From Chromera velia (Eukaryota; Sar; Chromeraceae), in NCBI GenBank assembly GCA_018398765.1, contig JAHBMJ010000835.1, positions 1 to 39,979 on the forward strand: a stretch of 39,979 nt of DNA. Direction: 5' to 3'. Below, piece after piece: positions 1 to 10,069 of this stretch. Numbering within the stretch: position 1 is the first letter of the stretch; each line of letters starts with the position of its first letter. The position numbers and the translations under genes are program-made. The notes beneath the pieces were generated by a model. That model did not search any database. It had not been told where the DNA came from and worked only from the letters and a program-made list of their open reading frames with translations.

Positions 1-762
1 ATGGGGGTGACTGGGTGGGCAGCAAGGACACAGCCAGACATTTCTTTTCTTTTTGGTGAGCTGAGTTGGTGGTCGACTAAGCCGTCTGCAGAGAAGGTAG
101 AAGGTGGTTTGCGTTTGTTGAATCATGTGAAGCAAAGGAAGACCTCTCTTGTTTTTACTGCAGTCAAGGACCCCAAGATGGTTGTTTTCCATGATGGGTC
201 TTATTCTCTCCAGAAGTGTGAAGGGCGATGGGGAAACGAAGCTTACCTTGTAGATCAGACAGAATAGGTAGACAGAGAAAGGATTCATGCTTTAAGAAAG
301 AGCAACCTTTTTACGTGAAAGAGTGCAAGAGTGAAGCGAAAGCTGATTTCAAGCACTTCGTTGGAGACAGTTGCATCTGCAGAGAGCGTAAAGAAAGCTT
401 TTGCTTGGAAGGATCTGGCAGAGGCGCTTTGGTGTAAGAAAGTGCCGATTGAATTCGTGACGGATTCTGAGCCGTTGATGGATCAGCTAGAGTCTGGACA
501 GGCAAAGGCAGAGCCCGCTATGAATGGTCTTCTTGCTTATGTCAGGCAGGAATTGCGTCGTCTGCATTCCCGTGTGTACTGGTACAGGACTAGTGACATG
601 AGGGCAGATAGACAGACCAAGCTCATGTTAGAGCGCTGCAATGGTGACGTTCCTTCCACTGTAAGAGTTGAGAAGAAAGAGAAAGCAGGAGCACATATTA
701 AGAAGATTGACTTTGTGAAGCGATCGAGCATGTGCATGAGAGTCAGTCGGCGTTGTGGGTAG
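1..762 (+). pseudogene. Ty1/copia RNase H remnant, 5' part outside window
   Basis: One reading frame runs from the left edge to a TAG at 760-762 and carries the layout of a copia-type RNase H. It opens with a GWAARTQPDISF block and an LSWWSTKPSAEK block (the usual copia pattern of 'W..R.TRPDI.F' then 'LS....P...H'). A VVFHDGSYS segment follows near 180-210, then RKLISSTSLETVA (the 'R.SS.EAE' region) and a final SDMRADRQTKLM like the family's 'ADGLTK' ending. Two in-frame stops, TAG at 265-267 and TGA at 316-318, break it, and no frameshift is needed to join the pieces. It is therefore the decayed 3' end of a pol polyprotein, and the next feature downstream looks like its LTR. The rest of the element lies left of the window. 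Family placement is fairly sure; activity is excluded by the stops. Confidence 0.72.
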
Positions 763-813
763 ACAGACAGCTCTGTATTTGTTCCTTCGTCTGTGCCTCA
801 GTCAGGGGGTGAT

Positions 814-1102
814 TGTTGAGCCACCATGCCTGAAGTGCCCGCCGCCATACGCGCCGCCTTATAGATTGATGAGCCATGCTGAGCTACATGCATGCATGTG
901 CATACTTCTTTATGCAATTTGAATTAATTGCAATCAATAGTAGCATGCTCATAAAATGCAATGAGATGAAACGGCTGAACAATGAAAGGAACGAGAATAT
1001 GCAATGCCTCCCGTCCTTCAGTTTTTCCCTGTAAGAAGACCTTAAGAGACTCTTATGATAAGCTTCTAGTTGAGAAGATCTAGTGGCTTCTAGGGTCTTT
1101 CA
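814..1102 (+). mobile_element. Putative 3' LTR of the copia element, with polypurine tract just upstream
   Basis: A purine-rich stretch at 803-812 (agggggtga core) is followed by TGTTGAGCC at 814, a typical copia LTR start. The proposed right end is CA at 1101-1102. It is chosen because the minus-strand gypsy RT frame reads intact up to base 1103 (ending FVPH) and turns into unrelated sequence at 1102. That gives a 289-bp TG...CA LTR. No second copy is in the window to confirm it, so the left end is inferred from the polypurine tract and the right end from the broken gypsy frame. Confidence 0.5.
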
Positions 1103-2845
1103 GTGAGGAACAAACCATCTCACCCAATTTGCAAACCCCAAAAACGAAAGCACTTCATTTCTGTTCTTAGGAGTAGGCCACTTACTGACGTGGTCTGTCT
1201 TGCTCTGCTCGGGCCGCACTCTGGTCCTGGAGATCTTAAGCCCGAGAAATGTCACCTCAGTCTGCATGAAATGGCATTTCGACAATTTTGCATACAATTT
1301 ATTTTTACTTAACAAACGTAAAACAATTCTGATTTGTCTTTTGTGCTCTTCTCTTATACGTGAATAAATCAGAATGTCATCCAGAAAAACTGAAACAAAA
1401 CGGTCAAGACAAGAGCGAAAAGCAAATTAAATCAACCTCATCGCTGCAAGAGGCGCGTTTGTCAACCCAAAAGAAATAACCAGCCACTCAAAAGAACCAT
1501 AGCGTGTAGTGAAAGCTGTTTTTGGGATGTCTTCTTCTCTGACCCTCATTTGATGATAATACTGTCTGAGGTCCAGTATTATGAAGAACCGGGCCCCATG
1601 CAATCGATCAATCAACTCTTGCGGGTGAGGGAAAGAATGCTTGTCTTTGATAGTAATGCGATTCAAGCCAGTGTAGTCATAACACATTCTCATCGAGCCA
1701 TCTTTCTTTTGTACAAAAAGAACAGGCGCAGCATAAGGAGAAGCAGACAGTCGGATGAATCCTTGTTCAAGCTATGTATCTATTTGTCTCCTCAGCTTAT
1801 CTGTCTCTCCCACTGACAGCCGATAAGGCGAACGGGCAGGAGGTGAATGATTGGGCTCAAGTTTGATTTTGAAATCCAAATGAGGTCCTTTTGACGGTGG
1901 CAGATAAGAGAGACGATCGGGAAAAAGAGACGCATGATCTGCCACAATTCCTTTCATATCCTGAGAAACATCCGCATCTGATCGAGAGAGAAAAGCACGC
2001 ACGTCTGATAAATCAGGGGCCGACCGAGCAGGATGATCAGACGGAAGAGAAGAGAAAAAGTTAGAAGAGAGAAAATCAGAACCCACGTTCCCTCCATCAT
2101 TCATTCTCCCCTTTCCTTTTCCCTCACTCACTTTAGTTGCATGCACGAAGCACTCCAGTTCTCCCTCTCCTACAGACCAGTGTGCCGTCTCCATTCTCAC
2201 GATGTGGCAGACAGCACCTTTTTGAATTGCTCGTTTGGCCTGCGCAGAAGAAAGAACAGGAGGGCAAGGTCGGTTCTCTTCACATGCACCCCCCCGAATA
2301 ATGACTTCCTGGCCGTTAAAGAAGAAACGAAGAGAACGAGACCAATGACCAAGTTCTGGTTGGTGAACGTCACTCCATTTTCTTCCTAAGATGACATCAT
2401 AGTCGTCCAGGTCAGCCAGCAATGCACCGACTGTCTCTCGATACCCTTGAATACAAAAAGGAACAGAAGGTGCATACTCACTGACCTCTCATCCTCTGGG
2501 CTCCTTCACGGCCACCCTACATCTCTTCGGGGTCCTAAACCTGCGAATATGCAACTGACGCAGGTGTGCACACTTGCTATCAATGAAAATATCATCAGCT
2601 CCAATGTCATACAAAACTCTGACTGGAGCACCCGCGACAGTACCGTGATAGACAAAACCAGTCTCAAACGAATCATCCTCATCATCCTCTTCCTCACTCA
2701 ATTCTTCATTTGTTCTCTGCCTTTTATCTTCCTCAACTTCATAACGTACCGTCAGGTCGGGTTTGACCACGGTCTTGTTATTCTCGTTTCGGCCTCTGAT
2801 CGTCCTCACCCCAGCTACCCGTCTCGATCCAGCCTTGCGCACTGG
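1103..2845 (-). pseudogene. gypsy pol remnant: retropepsin and reverse transcriptase
   Basis: The segment starts after the TAA at 2848-2846. A protease remnant reads VLYDIGADDIFID, which matches the retropepsin active-site strand except that the second active-site residue is Ile (DIG instead of DSG/DTG). The retropepsin C-terminal motif appears as VILGRKW near 2390. The RT follows: an [11 protein letters not shown] segment, [23 protein letters not shown] (first catalytic Asp kept), FGLTNAP, and FLDDILIYS at about 1388-1362 (catalytic Asp pair kept). The frame then continues with the KCHF...FLGLKIS and FLGFANW motifs of the connection region. Stops at 2491-2489, 1774-1772 and 1429-1427 interrupt it without any frameshift. 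The family call is secure; the protein is not made intact. Confidence 0.82.
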
Positions 2846-2848
2846 TTA

Positions 2849-4153
2849 ATGTCCACTCGGCTGAGGTTGAGGCGACCCGCCGAAAGAGGGAGACCATGCA
2901 CGTCTTCTGTCACCGAAGCCAAAGCCTCTTCCAGGTGACATAGGTGAACTTGGACTGTCACCTCTCTGTCCAGACCTCCCTCTCCCCCCTGTAGGTTGAG
3001 TGACTTGATTGATGGGATACGGGAAGGGAAGGGATAGGTAAGGAGGAGGTGGCCAGGGGTACCCAGGCGTTGCCCCAAAACCCGGGACGAAAGGGGCAAA
3101 TCCTGGAGATGCCCTGGGTGGCCACGGAGATCTGGATTGAGACGTCATTTGAATGGTCCGCATGTGTGGAGGAAGTTGAGGTCCATTCCTACACGCGGCC
3201 ATCATGTGGGTGTTCTCCCCACACAGAAGACACCGATTCAGTCTCCCCCTGCTCTCCCACACCATCTGTGGAATCAATGGGTGTTGGGGTGGAAGTCTTC
3301 TCGAAGGTCGCACCCCAACGCCATACAATTCCATGGGAACCGGTCCTGTGGGATCAATCACCGGACTCGGATCAGACGGGGGCCCTCGCGACCAACGGCT
3401 TTAAGAGCGTGAACTGGCCTGCTTAAGCCAGATTTCGCTGTCCAACGCCTTCTCCATTGCTTTATCTAATGTTGCCGGCTCCATCCTGTCAGTTTCATAC
3501 ATAATCCCGGGCGGCAAACCCTCAATATAGTCCTCTACGAGATCCTCCTCACTCGCATTTGTGATCTTCAACGCGAGAAGGGAGAACTCTTTGTTGTAGT
3601 CGTCGACCATCCCTGTGCACCTGAGGGACAACACCTGCTTTCTCGCCTTCCTCCTCTCATGTTTCTCCTTATACCTGTGTCGCAGCACCTCACGCAACGC
3701 AGGCCAGTCTGCAAACCTCATACCTCTCTTCACACGTAAGTCGAACCAGTCCCTCAGCTCCTTGCACAGGAAGGACTTCGCGAGGCCAAGCTGACGATGA
3801 GGAGCAACATTCGCATTGGTAAAGTAGTCGTTGGTGTCCGTAATAAACCTCTCCACAGTGTCACGACGTCCAGTGAACTCGTTCGGCTGCTTCAGTGCAA
3901 TCCAGGGAAGCTGTTCTCGTAGATCAGGGCCCTGAGAGGGCACGACAAGCTGCTGTGTACCCTCCTTACTCATTGGCAGCACCTGAGGAGGCAACTGTGG
4001 AGGTGGAGCTGCAACCCTCGCTACCAGCCCCTCCATGGTCTGCCGCATCATCTCTTGAGTCTGCTGTAGGCTAGTGATGGACTGTTCAAGGTTGTACAGT
4101 GCCGTTTCCACCTGCTCGTTTGTCAAAGGAGCCAAGACTGGAGGTGGTTCCAT
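2849..4153 (-). pseudogene. gypsy gag with CCHC zinc knuckle, interrupted by one stop
   Basis: The likely start is ATG 4153-4151 (MEPPPVLAP). The frame is open up to 4285, but that upstream part covers the LTR end and primer site. The first part has a glutamine-rich helix and then a gag core with PNEFTGRRDTVERFI, LRDWFDLRV and WPALREVLRHRYKEKHERR, which fits the retrotransposon gag fold. A TAA at 3403-3401 ends this part. The same frame continues past it with proline/arginine-rich sequence and a clear knuckle, CLLCGENTHMMAAC (C-x2-C-x4-H-x4-C), near 3225-3184. The stop therefore separates capsid from nucleocapsid in what was one protein. A second TAA at 2848-2846 marks the boundary with the protease part. 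Confidence 0.78.
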
Positions 4154-4198
4154 GAGAGCAACAGAATTTAGACTGAATACAAACAAATCAAAAAGCCT

Positions 4199-4223
4199 GT
4201 TCGAAACCTGGCTCTGGTAACCA
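4199..4223 (-). promoter_or_regulatory. Primer binding site of the minus-strand gypsy element, tRNA-Met-like
   Basis: Read on the minus strand the site begins TGGTTACCAGAGCC, three bases downstream of the proposed LTR end. Its complement (the plus strand here) resembles the 3' end of eukaryotic initiator tRNA-Met, sharing the ACCTGGCTCTG acceptor/T-stem run and a terminal ACCA. It differs by a few bases from the plant-type sequence I recall, so the primer tRNA is inferred. Confidence 0.6.
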
Positions 4224-4226
4224 GAT

Positions 4227-4522
4227 TGTAAGCAGAATACGGGGCTTAGAACTCTCAACGCTAACGATGTGCATTCAGAGTTCATAGACTATAAGAGTTT
4301 GACCTAGAGAGGTTCATACATTGTTCCTTCGATCAAGCCAGTCCAACGATCGTTAGCAATCGTTAGCTAATTTGAATGCATACAGATCGATGTCACTTTA
4401 TTCAGTCCTGCGCCAAGCCACACTTATTGAAGTCCGCGCGCGCATCACTGCGGCGCCGCCAGCCTCGTGGCTCCGCCACTCCGCGGGCCCGTCGCGTACT
4501 CACCACTTGTAGCCGGCCTACA
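4227..4522 (-). mobile_element. 5' LTR of the minus-strand gypsy element
   Basis: On the minus strand this 296-bp block starts TGTAGGCC and ends GCTTACA, giving a TGTA...TACA inverted terminus. It lies three bases before the primer binding site. An AATAAA polyadenylation signal on the minus strand sits at 4402-4397. The partner LTR is not in the window, so the outer end at 4522 rests on the terminal inverted repeat only. Confidence 0.5.
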
Positions 4523-5559
4523 GGGCAGCTCAGCTCGACCTGCTGAGATCAGCCGAGAGGCCCTGAGATCGCATAACGCATTTTTTCATTTTTGGGGGGG
4601 GGATCGGTTCTGCATGTCTCTATCACAGTCAGTAATGGTCAATATCGCCCGAGTTTCAAAATGTGCCCCTCAAGCAACTCGCACGGAGCTGCGATTGCAC
4701 ATGCCTTATAATTAATTACTTTGCGCATGCGTGCCCCTCAAGTAACTCGCACGGAGTTGCACATGCATGCATACGACGCGCGCGCGGTCCCGAAAAGTAT
4801 ATATATATTGTAATGTCCCTACGGGACATTCCGTGGCCCCTAGGGGTGAGATAGGATGAGAGCACTGAGAGGTGCGTCCATGATCGATTGTGGTATATGC
4901 ATGCAACAGGTTCCCCTTCCCATATTAATATATGGTGCATGACAAAACCCTCAATCATGGTTGTTGGCTGTGCAAAGGCGTAGCCGCGGTATCTGTAAAT
5001 GCCGTAGAGGGCCGGAGATGGCTGGACGGGCTTCAAGACGCTTGAGAAGAAGAAAGAAGAAGAGCTCTGCTATTAAATACATTTGCTGATAAGAAAATTA
5101 ATGACGTACAAGGACTTCGCTAACACATGGTGTTAACGTAAATAAACGTGAAAGAGAAAATAAAATTATAACCGCAGCAATACATTACTGATAAATCTTT
5201 AACAACTCATTTTTGCTTATAAAAAAAAAAATTACAGTGCTCCCCGCTTAAATCTACTTACATTTTTATTTTTTATTTACGGAGTTAATATATAAGTCTT
5301 TTACATACAGATATACATGCTATAATGTTTCTTTCATTTACTTTTATTTATATTTTGGCCATTCTAGTAATAGCATAGTAGCATATGTAGTAGCCAAACA
5401 TTATATACGCCTTCTATTATCAACTTGCTCTTTTAAATCATCTACCTATGACTGAGACTGTCAGTTAGTCTATAAAATGTTTAAACATAACGTTATACAA
5501 GTCCCAAACTATACGCTTGCTATGCTTGCTGTATTAGTTGCTGTAGTTGGTTGTGCTCA
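4523..5559. other. Non-coding stretch with a short direct repeat and a hairpin
   Basis: No gene is visible. A direct repeat occurs at 4663-4704 and 4731-4766 (gtgcccctcaag, then ctcgcacggag), the second copy lacking six bases. A perfect 8-bp stem with a 3-base loop lies at 4812-4830 (AATGTCCC / GGGACATT). From about 5060 the sequence is AT-rich and featureless. Confidence 0.6.
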
Positions 5560-7290
5560 CTTACTCACTCACCAACACACTTAGTCACTGACTCACTGAG
5601 TTATTCTTGCTTTCCTCACTAATTCACTCACTCACTGTCTCACTTGCTCACTCACTTACTCCCTCATTTTCCCTGTCTCTCTTCGATCACTCACCCACAT
5701 ACCCAAAGTTAATGGCTTTCATTAACACTCTCACATCCACACGCCCAAACGGTTTTTGTTCATACACTTGCTCTCTCTGTTTCTCTCCGTTTATTTCTAT
5801 TTCAGGCCCTAGCGACTTAAAGTTTTGTTTACACACTGAGTCTTATTCTCTCTTAGTAACAGGCTGTCTCTATTCATTCAGGTACCCACACGCCCATACA
5901 AATATCTTCTGCTGACATGCTTGTGTAAGTCCTTATCCCTCTTTATTCACCCACACACCCAACCGGCTCCTGTTCACCTAGCTTGTTCACACCGGTTCAC
6001 ACACTTGCTTTCCCTGTCTGTAATGATTTAAGTTTTTGTTATGCATGTCACGTCCCCATATATGAAGGGCGGATCTGGCCTAGTCTGTCAAAAGGTTCCG
6101 GTTTATCCCATTTGTTCTGAATCTAGGAACACTGCTCATTGATCTCTTTTACTGCGGTTTATTTCTTAAGCGGCCTTGTCTGTGTTTATGCATCTATACC
6201 ATCGTGATGCCCCAAACGGCTTCTGTTTACATATTTGCTCTTCATGTTTCTCTTCATTATTCTTCATTGATTCACTGAATGAGGCGTAAGCGGCTTCTGT
6301 TCATATATTCGCTCTCCTTGTATCTCTTTGTCTCTCTTCATTCACCCACACGTCCAAACGGCTTCTGTTTACACACTTACTCTCCCTACCTCTCTTAATT
6401 CATCAGCAGGCCCAAGTGGCTTCTGTTCATGCACTTGATATCTGTTCATTCATCCACAGGCCTAGCGAAGCCTAACCATAGGCCCGAGCAGCTTTTGTTT
6501 AATAACACATAATTGATCCCTCTTCATTCATCCACGGGCCCAAACGGCTCCTGTTCTTAGCTTCTGTTCACACACTCGTTCTCTTTGTCTCTCTTTCTTC
6601 GCCCGCATGCCCAACCGGCTTCTATTCACACACTCCCTTCATTCACCCACACGCCCAAGCAGCTTCTGTTCACACACTCGCTCTCCTTATATCTCCTTGT
6701 CTCTCTTCATTCACCCACACGCCCAAGCGGCTTCTGTTCATACACTCGCTCTCCTTATATCTCTTTGTCTCCCTTCATTTACCCATACGCCCAAACGGCT
6801 TCTGTTCACATACTCGTTCTCCCTGTTTCTCTTCACTCATCCATAGGCCTAAGCGGCTTCTGTATGTTTCTATTCATACACTTGATCTCTCTTCATTCAT
6901 CCACAGGCCTAACCAGCGGCCCAAGCGGCTTTTCTTTAATGATACACAATTGATCTCTCTTCATTCATCCACAGGCCCAAGCGGCTTCTATTGTATGACT
7001 CGTTCTCCTTATCTCGCCCGCACGCCCAAACGGCTTCTGTTCACAAACTCATACATACTCATAAACACGCTCATTTTCTCCATCTCTCTTCATTCATCCA
7101 GCTGCAGGCCTAAGCGGATTCTGTTACTACACACACTTCCTTTCTATGCTCCTCTTTCTCTATGCACCCGCACGCCTAAACATTCACCCACACGCCCAAA
7201 CGGCTTCTGTTCACACACTTGCTTACCTAGCTTTATCCACAGGCCAAAACGGCTTCTGTTCACATCTCTCTCTCTTGTACTCACCAAGTG
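5560..7290. repeat. Degenerate minisatellite, best-kept period 68 bp
   Basis: About nineteen degenerate copies of a unit containing GCCCAAGCGGCTTCTGTTC followed by a pyrimidine-rich tail (cactcgctctcc, then cttcattcacccacac). Neighbouring units starting at 6653, 6721 and 6789 are exactly 68 bp apart and nearly identical; elsewhere spacing varies from about 50 to 90 bp. Long frames reading His-Pro-Thr-rich peptides here are products of the repeat, not genes. Confidence 0.85.
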
Positions 7291-7594
7291 CTGGACCCAT
7301 ATGCGATAAGCCTCTCTACAATATTTCAAAGCGAATACTACAGCGACACACACTATATATAGACAGTATTTTGCGTCCCAAATCTGTAAGTAGAGGTAGA
7401 AGGAAGTCGAGAAACCAGGTACTGATTGAAGAATGGCAAGAGGGGCCAAGTAGAGAGAAAGAAGACGGGTAAAAAGAGGTTCCTACAAATTAAATTAACC
7501 GTTTTTCCTCTTTGTCAAGCGTACTCAGTCATGGTACGGCTTACTCCTGACTCTGTAAAGCGGTATGTCTTAACTTGCCAGTGAGCTTAGTAGT
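7291..7594. other. Unassigned sequence between the minisatellite and the large retroelement
   Basis: About 300 bases with no convincing coding frame, RNA or repeat. It ends in the ATAG target duplication of the element that follows. Confidence 0.5.
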
Positions 7595-7598
7595 ATAG
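7595..7598. repeat. Target-site duplication ATAG, left copy
   Basis: ATAG directly precedes the TG of the left LTR and is repeated at 19226-19229 directly after the CA of the right LTR. Four bases is within the normal range for Ty3/gypsy integrases. Confidence 0.7.
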
Positions 7599-8233
7599 TG
7601 CAGAGTCGTACTCATGCGCTTTGGGCCGAGGGCCGGCCATCCCATGCCACGAGGCTGGGATTGGACGCATAGCCCAAGGACCCCGGCAGCTAGACAGAGA
7701 GAGAGAGGCCCTCTACAGAAAAGAAAGAATAGAAAGAGCCAGGGCCTTTTGAAAGGTGGTCCTGGAAGACAATTGTGACCTGATTCGAAACTTGTGGAGA
7801 TGATGGAGACGGCCGAACATGTTATTGAATCACCCCTTGCATCGTTACCGTTCAGGAGATATGAGCCATTAAAGATTCAAGAAAAGGATATCCCAAAAAG
7901 CAGAATTACACCTGGCCCCGCAAAGTCATTCTGTAAAAGCGATAAAGACATTCTGCTTTCCCGGACCAAACATGCCTAACTTTGCAGGGCCCTGAGACAC
8001 GCACGCTACTCATCACCGGTCGATCGAATTTACATGTATGCACGCGCGAAGACATCTTAAGATTCATCTCTGAGTCGAAACGTTGTGCAGCCAGGATCGA
8101 ACTAGTCTGAACATACACATCTGTCTATTAGAATCCAAAGCCTTCAAAACTCCTTCTACGAACCTCAAGTGCTTTCTATCACGTTTTTAAGGTTCCCTAG
8201 CTCAGTCCTGCCGATTCCAAACCGGAATTAGCA
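7599..8233 (+). mobile_element. Left (5') LTR, 635 bp
   Basis: Same length as the right LTR with no indel. By hand I count about 33 differences (about 5%), some 30 of them transitions. The base block corresponding to the right LTR's polyadenylation signal reads GATAAA here (7941-7946). A short frame beginning at 7794 is shared with the other LTR but ends at a TAA here; I do not consider it a proven gene. Confidence 0.85.
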
Positions 8234-8881
8234 AGTGCTGACATAATGCTTTGTCCCTCCTGTCCGGCCACCTTATGGCGTCCAGACAGAAGGTAAAGCG
8301 AGGATAAGAACCTTAGGGAAGATCTAGAGAAGGAATATGAGCAACACTCATTCAGGTAGCAGTTTATAGAAGGTTTAGCTCTAGAGCTATCTGGAATTCC
8401 AATCAGCTAGGTTCATTCTATCATTGCACAATCTCCGCTCTGTTCCTCTCTCTCAGAGTCTCAGACTCCTGATCTATGCCAAACAGACATCAGACTCAAA
8501 CGATACTATCCGTTGCTCAAGTGATATGTTGTATATTTGAATACGAAGGTCAGACTCGATTTCAACGACTTTGATTGACGCGCGCGACACGTACAAAGCA
8601 AAGCACGGCGGCGGAATGTGGCGCAGCATGCTGGCTCACTCAGTCACAGCGCATGTGAAGGCTCAAAGGGCAGCGCCATAGGGTAGGACTCCACAGATCC
8701 CCGCCAGCGAGAGACGAGAACACGAGCGCCACTCACGTGAACCTACAGCCTGAGGAGCTCAGTCCCTCTGAAACGTTCTTTCTTCATCATAGCCACACAG
8801 CCAAAGTGAAGCAGGAGAGTATCAACAGCTTTTCTGACTCTTAGAATTCTTTTTCTTGAAGTTTTTGGCCCGAACAAGATC
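8234..8881 (+). other. 5' leader of the chromodomain retroelement
   Basis: About 650 bases between the left LTR and the gag ATG. No canonical TGG-starting primer site lies at the LTR edge; a TGGCGTCC at about 8277 is over 40 bases away and is not convincing. No coding frame of note. Confidence 0.5.
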
Positions 8882-10069
8882 ATGGTTGTCAACATCCGTC
8901 GCACAGAGTACGATCAGAACCAGAACCCGAAAGACCCCAAACCTAAAAAGGCCCTAACTAAGAAGGAACTCACCCAGAAGGCCAGACAGGAACAAAAACG
9001 CCTGACAGAGGCTCGCCAAAAACAGAAGCAACAAGAAGAAGAGGATGCTGCAGTCGCGAAGCAGCTCGCTGCCGATGAGGCCATGGGGGTCGAAGAGACC
9101 ACCGCCCTCCCTGGAGGAGTCACCGAGAAGACCACCTCCTCGGAGGGCGGTGGTCTCTATGCGGGCGGCGGACTCCACGCATACTTCGATCCCGAGACCA
9201 GGGAGACCGTCTACCTCAGCGTTGCGAAGAACGGCAAGGCTGTCCTTCTACGTCCCGCAAAACAGCGCCAGTCGCTGACAACACGCACGACACTGTCCCT
9301 CACTGCCAACAACATCAAAGACGAGAACGATGAGGACAAGCCGATGCCACCTCCGCCCGAGGCCGTCGCCCAGTCCCACAAGATCCCCAAGCTGCCCACC
9401 GACAGCGTACCACAGGAGGTCGACCACACGTCAGAGCCTGCACCGAAGAGAGGCCGGATAGACAACGTCGGCACCACCAAGCTCAACCTCCCCAACCCCA
9501 CCGTGAAGGCCGATACATTCACCTTCTCAGGGGAGCGCAGCAAGGCGAACGAGTTCTGGCTGTCCTTCAAGGCCGACTGCATCACGCACAAGTGGGATCT
9601 GAACCTTGCGGTCTACTACTTCAGGAAAGCCATGAGGGGCACAGCCCTCATATGGTGGACCTCAGAGATGGAAGAGAAGGTCGAGACGCTCAAGACTATC
9701 GAAAACCTCCATGCGTGCTTCGAGGCTCAGTTTGGCATCACCGAGGCCGAGAAGGACGCGGCAGAGGACCTTCTGGACAACCTCGTTCAGGACGCCCCCG
9801 TGGGAGAGACTATCCGTGCGTATGCAGAACGTGTGGCGGCCCTGTGTCGACAGGCACGGGTGAACAGGAACGACCCCAAAATCCTCAAGAAATTCAAAAA
9901 GGGCATTTTCAATGAGACCATCCGCACCATCCTCGCCATGAAAACCTACTCCTCCCTCGACAAGATTGTCAAGGAAGCAGAGAAGCTTGCCCATGCTAAC
10001 TCCCTCAACAGCTCCAACGCGGTCGCCGCTGATGCTTTCACTCCCCCCACCGTGGCCAGTGTCGCTTGA
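8882..10069 (+). CDS. Retrotransposon gag (capsid part), 395 aa, ends at premature TGA
   Basis: The ATG at 8882 opens a charged Lys/Glu/Gln-rich coiled-coil-like N-terminus (about residues 15-60) and a linker. The capsid core begins around residue 210: TFTFSGERSKANEFWLSF, then AVYYFRKAMRGTALIWW, FEAQFGI and IRAYAERVAALCRQA, which match the Ty3/gypsy gag pattern of particle-forming helices. The frame ends at TGA 10067-10069 before any zinc knuckle. The same frame resumes beyond it with two knuckles, so this stop is probably a mutation (CGA to TGA) rather than the native end. The gag would form the cytoplasmic particle in which reverse transcription occurs. Confidence 0.8.
   Translation: MVVNIRRTEYDQNQNPKDPKPKKALTKKELTQKARQEQKRLTEARQKQKQQEEEDAAVAKQLAADEAMGVEETTALPGGVTEKTTSSEGGGLYAGGGLHAYFDPETRETVYLSVAKNGKAVLLRPAKQRQSLTTRTTLSLTANNIKDENDEDKPMPPPPEAVAQSHKIPKLPTDSVPQEVDHTSEPAPKRGRIDNVGTTKLNLPNPTVKADTFTFSGERSKANEFWLSFKADCITHKWDLNLAVYYFRKAMRGTALIWWTSEMEEKVETLKTIENLHACFEAQFGITEAEKDAAEDLLDNLVQDAPVGETIRAYAERVAALCRQARVNRNDPKILKKFKKGIFNETIRTILAMKTYSSLDKIVKEAEKLAHANSLNSSNAVAADAFTPPTVASVA

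Larger units (their letters stand above)
1103..4522 (-). mobile_element. Truncated minus-strand Ty3/gypsy retrotransposon (5' LTR, gag, protease, RT)
   Basis: Read on the minus strand, the order is LTR (4522-4227), primer binding site (4223-4199), gag from about 4153, zinc knuckle, retropepsin remnant, and RT up to 1103. The element stops in the connection region just after the RT, where the copia LTR begins; RNase H, integrase and the 3' LTR are missing. The whole coding part stays in one frame over 3 kb. It is broken only by TAA 3403-3401, TAA 2848-2846, TGA 2491-2489, TAG 1774-1772 and TAA 1429-1427. It is a dead copy interrupted by a later copia insertion. Confidence 0.8.

Noticed and set aside
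2447-2938. 163-codon plus-strand frame
   Set aside because: It is antisense to the gypsy protease region, which has the clear family motifs.
4199-4223. Possible tRNA gene (T-arm and CCA-like end)
   Set aside because: Only the 3' end of a tRNA is mimicked and it sits at the LTR edge, so it is a primer binding site.
5560-7290. Possible CRISPR-like array
   Set aside because: Repeat and spacer both decay together, the unit is 68 bp with no unique spacers, and the DNA is eukaryotic.
7794-7979. Short frame shared by both LTRs (longer in the right copy)
   Set aside because: Differences between the LTRs do not favour silent positions and the frame ends at different points, so it looks incidental.
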